A DNA stretch of 64,000 nt from Melioribacter sp051488665 (lineage in GTDB: Bacteria > Bacteroidota > Ignavibacteria > Ignavibacteriales > Melioribacteraceae): contig NZ_JBPSEG010000003.1 in the NCBI RefSeq assembly GCF_051488665.1, positions 329,860 to 393,859 of the forward strand, in the 5' to 3' direction. How positions within the stretch are numbered: position 1 is the stretch's first letter; each line of letters begins with the position of its first letter. Position numbers and translations under genes: made by a program. The notes under the pieces are model-generated. The model was not told where the DNA came from, made no database searches, and was given only the letters and a program-made list of their open reading frames with translations. Below, piece after piece: positions 42,984 through 52,633 of the stretch.

Positions 42984-45878
42984 TCAAAAGGCTGTCCAAT
43001 AGACAGATAACTGAGTTGAAAAATATCTGTAGCTTGCGTCGTCTCTTGACGTGCTTCCCATTCCGATCCGGCCGCTGAGAGTAAGATTTTCAAAAGGACG
43101 ATACAACGCTTCGAGATGCCCTTCGAGAGCAATAAATTTGCTAAAGGGAATATAACCGATTTTGCCGCCGAGTATCACGGTTAAATCTTTCTTTTTTTCA
43201 AGCTCGTTGTCGAGCCAGAAACTGTGCGATTCGAAATTCTGCGGCGAATAGTAATACTGCGATTTGAATTTATAATTCGTGTAATAATATTCGTATCCGA
43301 GCGCCAAATCGCTGTAGACATATTTACCGAGTCGTATCATCAAATCGTTGCCTTCGTTTATATCGGAAACGGAAATGTATTGAAACGACCCGCTGATTTT
43401 GAGTCCGTTCTTATGAATATAATATCCTCCGATACGATAGAGCGACGCGTAATATTCCTGATCGATCAGATACGGCGAATAAAGGATCAAAGCGCCGTCG
43501 GAATTCTGATAAGTAAACGAGACGGAAACCGTGTCTTTTATTTCGAAATTTGCAAACGCTTCTTTTTCTTCCCGCTGTAATTTTCCCGCCGAATTAGTAA
43601 CGCCGAAACCGGCTCCGGCATTAAAATACTTCGATATACGAACCGTTATAAGCCCCTTCAAAGTTCTGTAAGTTCTCGCGCCCGCATAATCGTATGTGGA
43701 AATTATATCCGGGTCGAGAATTTGAGAATTTGAATTCAGCCGCGTTGTGCCGAATAAAAATCCGGCAGAGAGATAATTGTTGAAGCCCAGGTCGGCGCGA
43801 ACTCCGAAAGTCGAAAGGCTAAAACTAATATTGTCCGAATAATACTGAGAAAGAGGAGCAATGCCTACATAATACGGAAAAGTTTCGAGAATTGCGGCTA
43901 TGCCCGTAATCGGCAGCCAGCCTTTCCGGAGTTCCACCATTGCGACTCTCGAAGAATCGAGGTCCCATGTTTCGAGCAGCATATTATAAATTTTACGCGC
44001 CGAATCGGGCTCGCCCAATTTCAGATAAGAATCGCCCAGATACAACTGAGCTTCGAAATCGGTCGAATCTTCTTCCACCAGCTCTTTGAATGCCCTGACG
44101 GCATTTACCGAATCGCCCATTGCATAATAAACTTTCGCACGTTGTAATGCGGCGTCGTAATTATATCCCAGATCAAGCACCTGATTATAAGCTTCGAGCG
44201 CTCTTTGATATTCTTTTGCGCAGAAAAGCACGTCGCCGTATTCTTTGAGAATCAGCAGATTCGGTTCGGCTTTCGACATATAATCCTCGTAATAAACCAA
44301 TCCGTCTTTGCAATTGCCGTCGAGGACTTCCTTGCGTCCCTTCTCCAGTATACGGTACAGCTTTTCTTCCTCGTCTCGCAGCTTTTGCCAGTCGATGTCC
44401 GACTGCAGTTTTATTACCTCGTCGTTTGCCGGGTCGATACTTCGCGCTTTGTCGGCGTATTTTTGAGCCTCGTCGAAATTCCTTTCAATCAGCATCAAAG
44501 AACCCATTGCAATATTTGCGTCCAGACTGTTTGGTCTTTTTTGCAATACGTTGACAAGATATTGCCTGGCAAGGTCGAGGTCTCTCTTTATCCAGATGGA
44601 AACTTGAGCGCGGAACAATTGGTAATCGAGATTGTCGGGAAATCTTTCCAGAAGTTTGTCCGTAATATCGATCGCCCGGTCGAACTCGCGATTCCACGCC
44701 GCCATTCTGGCGTACTGAAAAATAAGTTCGGGGTCTTCTTCGTCGGGCACTTCTTCAAAATATTTATCGAGGTAAGCCATTGCGCTGTCGTAATACTGAA
44801 GATATTCGTAATAACGCGAAAGAATTTTAAGCGCTTCTTTGTCGAGCGGATTTTGTTCGAGTCTCGATTTCGCTCTGTCGAGATTGAGCCGGTAAAGACT
44901 GTCGCGGAACTGCACGACATAATCCCACTTGGATTGAAACCGTTCGTCGTCGCTGTGCGCAAAACCGATTATTTGAAGCTGCTGATACGCTTCTTCTATA
45001 CGTTTGGCTTTAAGCAATTCGTCGACGAGTTTAAACCTCATTTCCACATCGGAAGGATTCTTTTTGAGAAGGCGATAATACCTGTCGATCGGATATTCTT
45101 TTTCGAATGCGCGCGGATTTTGCTGTGTAACGTAAGCCTGCCTGTTTACTATATCGAGGCCGTCTCTGGCTTCTTTGAAAAACGGTTTTATCGCAAGGGC
45201 TTTTTCGAAAGCGTCTTTGGCAATTCTGTATTTGCCCAGCCACATCGTAAAATAACCGTACCGGCTCCAGAGCCGCCAGTCGTCGGGATATCTTTCCACG
45301 TATTTCTTTAGTATCGTTTCGCCTTTTTTAATGCTTCCGGTTTTAGCGAGTATTTCGGTATATCGGATAATTTCGTCGGGCGAGGCATTGTCGTCCCGCT
45401 TCAGATATTCGTCGTACCATTCTTCGGCTTTGTTCCAGATTTCCATCCAGCGGTAGCATTTACCGATTTCCAAGTAATTGATCGGATTGTCGGGATTGAT
45501 TGCAATTTCCCTCAAATGTCCTTCGATTTTTTTATTGAGTATGTTATACCATACTTCCTGAACTCTTCTTAGATTTTTAAGATACTCGTTTCTTTTGGAA
45601 TTGTTTTTTTCGAGCGCGATCGCTCTTCTGAAATCGAGAACTGCGTTTTCGTATTGCTTGCGTTGTTCAAAACAGAGAGCTCTCAGATTGTAACCTTCGG
45701 GATTTTGCGGGACTGCGGAAATATACTTGTTAAGCTGGTCGATCGCCTCGCCGTATCTGCCGTTTTCCATATGCTCGAGAGCGGTTTTGCGATAAATTTC
45801 GACGTCGATATTTTGCGCGCTGATTAATTGCGCAATCATAAAAATTATTAACAGAATTGTAAGCCGCTCTCTCTTCAT
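42984..45878 (-). CDS. TPR-repeat protein with C-terminal outer-membrane barrel
   Basis: 964 residues from the ATG at 45878. A signal peptide precedes about 14 tetratricopeptide repeats spanning roughly 25-640 (ENGRYGEAIDQLNKYI, AVLDFRRAIAL, AYNQVLDLGYNYDAAL). From about 665 the sequence changes to alternating polar/hydrophobic strands (YLSAGFLFGTTRLNS, YYSPQNFESHSFWLDNE) ending FSTQLSVYWTAF, with the terminal Phe typical of outer-membrane barrels of the YaiO kind. It lies 11 bp upstream of the M23 peptidase gene. A role in envelope or exopolysaccharide machinery is inferred. Confidence 0.78.
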   Translation of the reverse strand: MKRERLTILLIIFMIAQLISAQNIDVEIYRKTALEHMENGRYGEAIDQLNKYISAVPQNPEGYNLRALCFEQRKQYENAVLDFRRAIALEKNNSKRNEYLKNLRRVQEVWYNILNKKIEGHLREIAINPDNPINYLEIGKCYRWMEIWNKAEEWYDEYLKRDDNASPDEIIRYTEILAKTGSIKKGETILKKYVERYPDDWRLWSRYGYFTMWLGKYRIAKDAFEKALAIKPFFKEARDGLDIVNRQAYVTQQNPRAFEKEYPIDRYYRLLKKNPSDVEMRFKLVDELLKAKRIEEAYQQLQIIGFAHSDDERFQSKWDYVVQFRDSLYRLNLDRAKSRLEQNPLDKEALKILSRYYEYLQYYDSAMAYLDKYFEEVPDEEDPELIFQYARMAAWNREFDRAIDITDKLLERFPDNLDYQLFRAQVSIWIKRDLDLARQYLVNVLQKRPNSLDANIAMGSLMLIERNFDEAQKYADKARSIDPANDEVIKLQSDIDWQKLRDEEEKLYRILEKGRKEVLDGNCKDGLVYYEDYMSKAEPNLLILKEYGDVLFCAKEYQRALEAYNQVLDLGYNYDAALQRAKVYYAMGDSVNAVRAFKELVEEDSTDFEAQLYLGDSYLKLGEPDSARKIYNMLLETWDLDSSRVAMVELRKGWLPITGIAAILETFPYYVGIAPLSQYYSDNISFSLSTFGVRADLGFNNYLSAGFLFGTTRLNSNSQILDPDIISTYDYAGARTYRTLKGLITVRISKYFNAGAGFGVTNSAGKLQREEKEAFANFEIKDTVSVSFTYQNSDGALILYSPYLIDQEYYASLYRIGGYYIHKNGLKISGSFQYISVSDINEGNDLMIRLGKYVYSDLALGYEYYYTNYKFKSQYYYSPQNFESHSFWLDNELEKKKDLTVILGGKIGYIPFSKFIALEGHLEALYRPFENLTLSGRIGMGSTSRDDASYRYFSTQLSVYWTAF

Positions 45879-45965
45879 CCGAGTTTTATAAAGTTGACAG
45901 GTCAAAGTTATTAAATTATCCGTAATTATGCCGTAATTTAGTTCAATTGCAGCACATTAAAAAAA

Positions 45966-46002
45966 ATCCCGGAATAATCTTACGCACAGATTAATCCGGG
46001 AT
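45966..46002 (-). terminator. Rho-independent terminator after kamA
   Basis: A 15-bp stem with one mismatch (ATCCCGGAATAATCT / AGATTAATCCGGGAT) and a 7-base loop. On the - strand it is followed by T8 (45958-45966). It lies between kamA and the TPR gene. Confidence 0.8.
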
Positions 46003-46025
46003 AAGAAATTAAATCTATTTTTCTG

Positions 46026-47363
46026 TTATTCGAAATTTTCCGATTCGTCGTCGTAAATATGTTCGTGAAATATCGATTCGAGTTCCTCTTCGAAGAAGAA
46101 TTTATCGCCTCCGAATGCGGGCTTGAGCTGGTCGAGCCATATTGCCTTCTCGTCGTATTTTGCAAAGAATGGTCTGACGACCCAATCCGGGTTTCTGCCC
46201 TGCAGAAATCTCAATACAATCGTCTTTTCGCCGTTAATTTCACTTACGCCGAGAATTTGAACTTTGCCCGGAGTAGCGCTCATACTGGGTCCTCTTACTG
46301 TACGGCAAACGCCGCTGACATTTTGGTAGGCGTTTCGATAAATATTCCACGCTTCGACGAGCGGAACACCGAAGAATTCCTGAGCGCCGGTATCTCGAGC
46401 CACAAACATGTAATAAGGAATGCAGTTCAAATTGACCTGCTTGCGCCACATTTCCGCCCATACTTCGGACGAATCGTTAATGTGTCTCAGTAACGGAGAC
46501 TGCGTTCTGATCTGCGCACCCGCAGCTCTGATTCTCCTGATTGCTTCTTCAGCCGCAGGAGTGCTCAATTCAACGGGATGGTTGAAGTGAGCCATAATAG
46601 CGAGATTTTTACCTTTTGCAACTATCTTTTCGAAGAGCCTGATAAGATCGTCGGCGTCCGGATCGTCAATAAAACGGTAAGGCCAGTATCCGATTGCTTT
46701 TGTTCCGATTCTTATTGTTTGAAGATGTTCGATGTCGGCGTCAAGTATCTGATCAATATAAGAGGCGAGAATTTTAGTCTTCATTATTAACGGATCGCCG
46801 CCGGTAAAAAGAAGATCGGTAACTTCGGTATGTTCCTTTAAATACTTAATTAACAATTCGGTTTCTTTCATGGCGAATTTCAATTCGTTCATGCCGACGA
46901 ATTGAGGCCATCTGAAGCAAAAAGTACAGTAAGCGTGACACGTTTGTCCCTGACTCGGAAAGAACAGAACAGTTTCCCTGTACTTGTGCTGAACTCCGGT
47001 CAACTCAATTCCGTCAATTTTCGGCACATTGTATTTTTGTCCCGCAGGATGCGGATTGAGTTCCCATCTGATGTTTTTAACGGTTTCTTTTATCTCCTCC
47101 TGCGGAGCGTTGGAATCGAGAAGTTTCTCTACTTCCCTGTAATGTTCCTGCCGCAGCATTTCGGCGCGCGGGAACGTTAACGTAAAAATCGGATCGTCGG
47201 GAATATTATTCCAATCAATTAATTCCTCGACGACATAATTGTTTGTTTTGAAAGGAAGAACCGTACCGACAACTTCAATGGCTTTCTTCTCGTAATCGCT
47301 CAATTTTTGCAATTGCGGCAATTCCTTCCAATTCCTCAGCGTATAGCTCTTATAATTTCTCAT
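46026..47363 (-). CDS. KamA-family radical SAM protein (lysine 2,3-aminomutase-like)
   Basis: 445 residues. The radical SAM [4Fe-4S] ligands are C142, C146 and C149 in CHAYCTFC. The family blocks GGDPLIMKTKILASYID and VARDTGAQEFFGVP follow, and the PLP-lysine candidate is in ATPGKVQILG. Lysine 2,3-aminomutases and KamA-like proteins share this layout; the substrate is not settled. GAGAGGAA precedes the ATG. It is probably monocistronic, with its own terminator. Confidence 0.85.
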   Translation of the reverse strand: MRNYKSYTLRNWKELPQLQKLSDYEKKAIEVVGTVLPFKTNNYVVEELIDWNNIPDDPIFTLTFPRAEMLRQEHYREVEKLLDSNAPQEEIKETVKNIRWELNPHPAGQKYNVPKIDGIELTGVQHKYRETVLFFPSQGQTCHAYCTFCFRWPQFVGMNELKFAMKETELLIKYLKEHTEVTDLLFTGGDPLIMKTKILASYIDQILDADIEHLQTIRIGTKAIGYWPYRFIDDPDADDLIRLFEKIVAKGKNLAIMAHFNHPVELSTPAAEEAIRRIRAAGAQIRTQSPLLRHINDSSEVWAEMWRKQVNLNCIPYYMFVARDTGAQEFFGVPLVEAWNIYRNAYQNVSGVCRTVRGPSMSATPGKVQILGVSEINGEKTIVLRFLQGRNPDWVVRPFFAKYDEKAIWLDQLKPAFGGDKFFFEEELESIFHEHIYDDESENFE

Positions 47364-47514
47364 GACAGGTTCCTCTCGTTTTATTTATGAAAAACAGGAC
47401 AATCGAAAACGGAACCAGCATGCTAAGTTATATTTAGCGACACTGATTCAGCTCGAACGGACAGCGGATATTCGACTACTAATTTTCGACAGGATAATTC
47501 GGAATAGAAAAAAT

Positions 47515-47679
47515 TTATTTTATAGATGTAACTTTGTTAATGTCGTCAAGTCTTACGAATTTTTCCTGAAATTTGTATTTGCCGTTTTCGGACTTAACCG
47601 TAGATACTACTTTTACGTTAACAAAAGCAGCTTTAGCTTTGCTTTTTGCTTTGTCTGCGAAGCTTTGTTGTTTTGCCAT
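47515..47679 (-). CDS. conserved small basic protein, 54 residues
   Basis: A 54-codon frame from ATG at 47679 (AGGAG about 9 bp upstream) to TAA at 47515. It begins MAKQQSFADKAKSKAKAAFV, continues VNVKVVSTVKSENGKYKFQ and ends VRLDDINKVTSIK. It is basic and Lys-rich. I recall very similar small proteins (MAKQQ-type) in Bacteroidota/Chlorobi genomes, of unknown function. It lies between kamA and ybaK on the same strand. The family recall is from memory, not a search. Confidence 0.65.
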   Translation of the reverse strand: MAKQQSFADKAKSKAKAAFVNVKVVSTVKSENGKYKFQEKFVRLDDINKVTSIK

Positions 47680-47752
47680 TTAAAAATTCTCCTATTTTTG
47701 AGCCTCAAATTTAAGAAAAAAACGCAATAAAATGAAAATAAATCGGAAGGGC

Positions 47753-48232
47753 TTACTTTATCAGGTCGGAGAACCTGGCGTTTGTAATTTCTTTCAGAAT
47801 TTCGGGCGAAATCAACAACTGCACTCCTCTCGTTCCGGCGCTGACGTATATTTTGTCCCATATTTGCGCCGTTTCGTCGATAAACGTAGGATATTGTTTT
47901 TTCATTCCGATCGGAGAACAACCTCCTCTTATATATCCGGTAAGGGACATCAATTCTTTTACTTTGACCAGTTCGGTCTTCTTGACGCGGGCGGCGCGAG
48001 CGGCTTTTTTAAGGTCGATTTCGTAGTTGCCGGGAACAACAAAAACAAAGATCTCGCCGGAGTCGCTCCGGGCGACGAGCGTCTTAAAAACCCGCTCCGG
48101 CTCGGCTCCGATTTTCCGTGCTACCGAAACCGCGTCGATTTCGTCTTCGTTGAATTCGTAAACTGCGGTATCGTATTCAACATTCAATTTGTCGAGCAAT
48201 CTGAGAGCGTTAGTTTTTACCGTCATTTTCAT
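47753..48232 (-). CDS. ybaK: YbaK-family Cys-tRNA(Pro)/aminoacyl-tRNA deacylase
   Basis: 159 residues from ATG at 48232; ATG at 48226 is an alternative. AVYEFNEDEIDAVSVARKIGAEPERVFKTLVARSDSGE carries the conserved Lys of VFKTL. GYIRGGCSPIGMKKQYPTFIDETA and ISAGTRG-like VSAGTRGVQLLISP are canonical for YbaK/EbsC. It hydrolyses Cys-tRNA(Pro) in the cytoplasm. It overlaps the end of the NtrC-type regulator gene by about 23 bp, so it is probably in the same transcript. Confidence 0.9.
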   Translation of the reverse strand: MKMTVKTNALRLLDKLNVEYDTAVYEFNEDEIDAVSVARKIGAEPERVFKTLVARSDSGEIFVFVVPGNYEIDLKKAARAARVKKTELVKVKELMSLTGYIRGGCSPIGMKKQYPTFIDETAQIWDKIYVSAGTRGVQLLISPEILKEITNARFSDLIK

Positions 48233-49562
48233 TCAAACCGTAATTTTCGATTTTCGAATATAAAGTCGGCAGCGAAATTCCCAGAATTTCCGCCGCTTTC
48301 GGTTTGTCCCAGCCGGTACGATCCAGGACGAATTTTATATGCTTCTTTTCCATTTCCTTGAGCGATATAAGTTTATTCGGATTGTCATAAATACCGGTTT
48401 TTATCAAGAGATTTTCTTTATGCAGTACTTCATCGTTCGAAAGGACAATAGCCTGCATCAGGGTATTTTCCAGTTCGCGAACGTTGCCCGGCCAATCGTA
48501 ATCTGTCAACGCTTCCATCGCTTCCGCCGAAATTTTATTTACGTTCTTGTGAAGTTCGGCGTTTAATTTATTGAGGAAATAATTCACGAGCAGAGGAATA
48601 TCTTCTTTTCGGTCCCTCAAAGGCGGCACTTCGATCGATACAACCTTCAGCCTGAAAAACAGGTCTTCGCGAAATTTGCCTTCTTTTACCATCAGTTCCA
48701 GATTTCTGTTTGTTGCCGCTATAATTCGCGCTTTCATCGGTATCAAATATTCGCCTCCGACGCGTTCGAATTCCTTTTCCTGCAAAACTCTCAATAACTT
48801 CACCTGAAGTTGCGGGGACATTTCCGAAATTTCGTCGAGGAAAATGGTTCCCTCGCCGGCAAGTTCGAATTTCCCTTTTTTAAGTCTGTCGGCTCCGGTA
48901 AATGCGCCTTTTTCGTGTCCGAACAATTCGCTCTCCAGAAGCGACTCTGTAATTGCCGTACAATTTACCGCCACGAAAGGCTGGTTCTGCGTAATTCCGC
49001 TGTAATGAATCGACTTTGCAATCAATTCCTTTCCCGTGCCGCTTTCGCCCTGAATCAAAACCGTTACCCTGTTTGTGGAAACTTGCCCGATTATCTTATA
49101 GATTTCTTTCATGGAAGAAGATTTGCCGATCAATCTTTTCTCGGGTTTGAATTCTTCGGCTTCTTTTTCGATCATCGAGCCGATTCGTTCGCTCAACTGT
49201 TTCGATTCCAAAGCGCGTTCAACCGCAATTTTTAGTTTTTCGATGTCGAGCGGTTTTTCGAAATAGTCGTACGCTCCTTTTTGCATCGCCTCAATGGTTG
49301 TTTTATAATCGTCGTGAGCAGTTATCAGTATAATCTTTGCATGAGGGTCGGTCTCTTTCGCCTTCTGCAAAAATTCGATGCCCGATAAACCCGGCATTCT
49401 GATATCGGAGATAATAAGGTCGGGCAAACCGGCTTCAAAAATTTCGAGCCCTTCTTTACCGTCGCGCGCGGATAAAACTTCATATCCGAGTTTCTTGAAA
49501 TAGTTAGTTAACGTTTGACGAATCGAATCGTCGTCGTCAATGATTAATAATTTTGGCTTCAT
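48210..49562 (-). CDS. sigma-54-dependent response regulator (NtrC/AtoC type)
   Basis: 450 residues. The receiver domain (1-125) has the phospho-Asp in DLIISDIRMPGLSG. The AAA+ sigma-54 interaction domain has Walker A GESGTGKE, the GAFTGA loop, and Walker B IFLDEISEMSPQ. A C-terminal Fis-type helix-turn-helix (GWDKPKAAEILGISLPTLYSKI) completes it. It activates RNA polymerase-sigma-54. Its start overlaps the stop of the kinase gene by 4 bp (ATGA). Confidence 0.93.
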   Translation of the reverse strand: MKPKLLIIDDDDSIRQTLTNYFKKLGYEVLSARDGKEGLEIFEAGLPDLIISDIRMPGLSGIEFLQKAKETDPHAKIILITAHDDYKTTIEAMQKGAYDYFEKPLDIEKLKIAVERALESKQLSERIGSMIEKEAEEFKPEKRLIGKSSSMKEIYKIIGQVSTNRVTVLIQGESGTGKELIAKSIHYSGITQNQPFVAVNCTAITESLLESELFGHEKGAFTGADRLKKGKFELAGEGTIFLDEISEMSPQLQVKLLRVLQEKEFERVGGEYLIPMKARIIAATNRNLELMVKEGKFREDLFFRLKVVSIEVPPLRDRKEDIPLLVNYFLNKLNAELHKNVNKISAEAMEALTDYDWPGNVRELENTLMQAIVLSNDEVLHKENLLIKTGIYDNPNKLISLKEMEKKHIKFVLDRTGWDKPKAAEILGISLPTLYSKIENYGLNENDGKN

Positions 49563-51655
49563 TTTTCATACGGAATTTTAATTTGAAAAACTGTTTCTCC
49601 CGGCTGAGATTTTACGAGTACAAGATCGCCTCCGTGAAGTTCGATTATTTTTTTTGATATCGAGAGTCCGAGCCCGGTTCCCGATGCTTTGGTGGTATAA
49701 AACGGATCGAAGATTCTATCTTTATCTTCGATTCCCTTTCCGTTGTCTTTAACGTACAAACAGAAACTATCGTCCTCCCGGGACGAATAAAATTCGAGTC
49801 TGCCGTTATCTTCAATTGCGTCGAGCGCATTTTGGGCAAGATTAATCAACACCTGTTTGAATTTATCCGGGTCGACGTTCAATATAACTTTTGCGGCATT
49901 ATTGACAATCTCAACGTTTTTGCCGGAATGATTTGGCAGCGTCTGCCTTACAACGTCTTCGCACAAAGAATGAATGTCGGCGTCCGATTTTGAGATTGTC
50001 AGTTCTCTCGAAAACTGAAGAACTTCTTTAACAAGATTGGTAAGCCTTGTAATTTCCTTATTGATAATAAAAAAGGATTCCTTTTCGTCTTCCGACAGAT
50101 CGGGCGATTTGCTCAGAATGTCGGCGTTCATTTTTATCGAAGTAAGAGGAGTTTTAATTTCGTGCGCCAGAACGGCGGACATCTTTCCCAGCGATGCGAA
50201 TTTTTCCGACCTTATAATTTCGGCTTCCAATTTCTTTCTGTCGCTTATGTCGATTTCCACGAATAGATAACCCGAGCCCGGGTCGCCGTTTTCCGACACG
50301 GAAATCAACAGGTCTTTTTCGTTTCCGCCGGTAGAAATTACGCGAATCTCGCCTAGATAAATATTATTTTGTTTAACCGTGCTTATAACTTCGTCGAGCG
50401 TTTTTTCCGCCGAACTGAACTGCGCTTCGCGTATCGATTTACCTTTCAGACCGGATTTTAAATCGCATTCGCAAATTTCGTAGAACCGGCTGTTTGCTTC
50501 GATAATCTTCAAATCCTTGTCGACTATGGCAATTGCTGCAAGCGATTTTTCGAACGCGTTCAACAGCACGGAAATTCTCTCTTCTTTTCTTTTTAATTCG
50601 CGGATATTATTGCTCAACGTTTCAGCCATATTGTCGAAAGCGCGGGACAACTCGCCGATTTCATCGTTCGAGCGGATATTTGTCTTAACGTCAAAATTGC
50701 CGCGTTCAATTTCGTTTACTTTTTCTTTTAATATTGATACCGGCTGTGCGATAATCTTGGAAAACGCAAATGAAAGAGTAACGCTTACTATAATTCCGAC
50801 GAGCGCGCTATAGAGAAAGAACCGTATCTGTTCGCTTCCCGGCTCTATGCCGAAAATTATTCTTCCGATGGGAATTTGTATCAATAGAATTATAATTGGG
50901 ACGAAGATCAATGCGACAAAAAATATTTTTTTATTAAGACTGAAAGCCGCAACTTTCTCCTTTGCGACCGGAAACATATTATATTTGCCAACGGCTATGG
51001 CGGTAAAGAAAATGAAGCCGACCGTAAACGCCAGCGGACTTATTTCAACGAGATAATAAAAGCCGAGTATCCACGGCAAAAGCAAACCGAAGATATACGT
51101 CGCCGTGCTCGTAATTACAAGTCCGAAAAGATACAGCATCAATTGTTTTTTGTAAACGGGATTGTCCGTCGATTTGTATTTTGAAATAATCCAGAAATAA
51201 TTCAGGAGAATCAAAATCAAATACCAGATTAAGTAGAGCGGATAGAGATCGCTGAAATACGGATAGAAACTGAAATCGCGAGCGTGCGATTCTCTTACCA
51301 GCCACCCTTTCCATAACATTACCAGCAAAACTACCGAAGGAACAATTATCAGGAATTCCGCGAGCTTTGTTTTAAGAGTTTTATGAGGATAGTAAATGGT
51401 AAAAAACGTAATCGAAACCATAATCAAAAGGAGCAGAGAATGGCACGAGCGGTCGAGCAGAGTTACGTCGTGCGACGGCATGAACACAAAATGAATCGTG
51501 TGCGAAATCAAATAGCCCACCACAAGAAACAGCGTCAGCAAAAAGAGTCTGGTATTTACCGTTTCGCCGGCGCGCGCATAAATCACATAAATTAGTCCGA
51601 CCGCCGCAATAAACGACGAAGCAAGAAAAATTATTTGAGTCAATAACATACCCAT
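49559..51655 (-). CDS. membrane sensor histidine kinase (HAMP-PAS-HisKA-ATPase)
   Basis: 698 residues. Seven to eight N-terminal membrane helices form a sensor region (1-270). A HAMP domain comes next (about 290-345, PVSILKEKVNEIERGNFDV), then a PAS-like domain (about 365-470). HisKA has the phospho-acceptor in SAVLAHEIKTPLTSI, and the ATPase domain has NLAQNALDAIEDNG and ASGTGLGLSISKKI. It is the partner of the sigma-54 regulator gene that overlaps its stop. The signal is unknown. Confidence 0.92.
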   Translation of the reverse strand: MGMLLTQIIFLASSFIAAVGLIYVIYARAGETVNTRLFLLTLFLVVGYLISHTIHFVFMPSHDVTLLDRSCHSLLLLIMVSITFFTIYYPHKTLKTKLAEFLIIVPSVVLLVMLWKGWLVRESHARDFSFYPYFSDLYPLYLIWYLILILLNYFWIISKYKSTDNPVYKKQLMLYLFGLVITSTATYIFGLLLPWILGFYYLVEISPLAFTVGFIFFTAIAVGKYNMFPVAKEKVAAFSLNKKIFFVALIFVPIIILLIQIPIGRIIFGIEPGSEQIRFFLYSALVGIIVSVTLSFAFSKIIAQPVSILKEKVNEIERGNFDVKTNIRSNDEIGELSRAFDNMAETLSNNIRELKRKEERISVLLNAFEKSLAAIAIVDKDLKIIEANSRFYEICECDLKSGLKGKSIREAQFSSAEKTLDEVISTVKQNNIYLGEIRVISTGGNEKDLLISVSENGDPGSGYLFVEIDISDRKKLEAEIIRSEKFASLGKMSAVLAHEIKTPLTSIKMNADILSKSPDLSEDEKESFFIINKEITRLTNLVKEVLQFSRELTISKSDADIHSLCEDVVRQTLPNHSGKNVEIVNNAAKVILNVDPDKFKQVLINLAQNALDAIEDNGRLEFYSSREDDSFCLYVKDNGKGIEDKDRIFDPFYTTKASGTGLGLSISKKIIELHGGDLVLVKSQPGETVFQIKIPYEK

Positions 51656-51657
51656 AA

Positions 51658-52497
51658 TTACAAAATAGAATAAGTGATTCCTATTTGCAACGCTTCTTTA
51701 GTCTGCGTTTTTAACGACTGCGCTTTTTCATAGAGCAACAAGTAAGTAAAGTTTACGCTCAGCCAGTTATTCACTTTAGCGGTAATTACGTTGTCCCACC
51801 TTACGTCCCACACATCCAGACTTTCGAAACGCGAGAACAATCTCAATTTGCTTGCAAGCGCGATATTGTCGTCGAGCTTAAAATTCATATCCGTAACGGA
51901 TTCGAATCCCGTTTCGAACTTAAAAGTTTCGATTTCGCTCGTTTCCGGGTCGTCGGTATATTGAATAAATCGGTTCGATATTACCTCCTGAAATGCGACG
52001 CCGATTCTTGTTGTAATGTTCGAATATTTATCGTAAGCGAAGCCGAAGGTTTGAGTAATATAACCGGGATCGAAAAAATCCGACACGTTGGGAGCGCCGG
52101 TTAATTTGTAGTCGTATCCTTTGGTCACCTGCGTTCTCAAAGAATTCGAGAAGAACGGGTCGACAGCCCATCCGGCTTTATACGAAAGGACGTCTTCCAT
52201 AAATAGATCGTTCTCAGTAGTTTTATAAGTGGCTTCGCCTATTTTCGCTCTGCCGTAAACAGCTTTTAATTGATGTTTGAAATTCCATTTGTCGGCTCCG
52301 TATTTTAATTTAAAATCGCCGTAGAGCGTCCAGGCGATCGAATTTTCGCCTCCTTTTACCCAGTTATTGAAAGCCACCTGATTGATGCCGAGTCCCGTTG
52401 TTAATCCGGGAATCCACTTCCCTTTCAAAGAATCGGGGGTCTGCGCCAATACTAACCCGAATGAAAATATGTAAATGATAAAAGTTCTGTATGTCAT
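51658..52497 (-). CDS. DUF3078 domain protein (outer-membrane beta-rich)
   Basis: 279 residues. A signal peptide (TFIIYIFSFGLVLA) is followed by DUF3078: GKWIPGLTTGLGINQVAFNNWVKGGENSIAWTLYGDF, DVLSYKAGWAVDPFFSNSLRTQVTKGYDY. It ends LQIGITYSIL, an outer-membrane-like terminus. Function is unknown. It lies 2 bp upstream of the sensor kinase start on the same strand, so the sensor pair may monitor or control it. Confidence 0.83.
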   Translation of the reverse strand: MTYRTFIIYIFSFGLVLAQTPDSLKGKWIPGLTTGLGINQVAFNNWVKGGENSIAWTLYGDFKLKYGADKWNFKHQLKAVYGRAKIGEATYKTTENDLFMEDVLSYKAGWAVDPFFSNSLRTQVTKGYDYKLTGAPNVSDFFDPGYITQTFGFAYDKYSNITTRIGVAFQEVISNRFIQYTDDPETSEIETFKFETGFESVTDMNFKLDDNIALASKLRLFSRFESLDVWDVRWDNVITAKVNNWLSVNFTYLLLYEKAQSLKTQTKEALQIGITYSIL

Positions 52498-52633
52498 GTT
52501 AACCTCATTATTTTGCGGATAATAAATTTAATAAATAAAAATCTAATTGCTGTTTCGGGGATAAAATCTAAGATTCGCTCATATACAACAGATTATGGAA
52601 GCTCTTAATTTTTTGTCGTCAATCGCATCATTG

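Noticed and set aside
44205..45311. Long antisense frame (368 residues) inside the TPR gene
   Set aside because: A mirror of the TPR coding frame; it lacks a family match and a ribosome-binding site.
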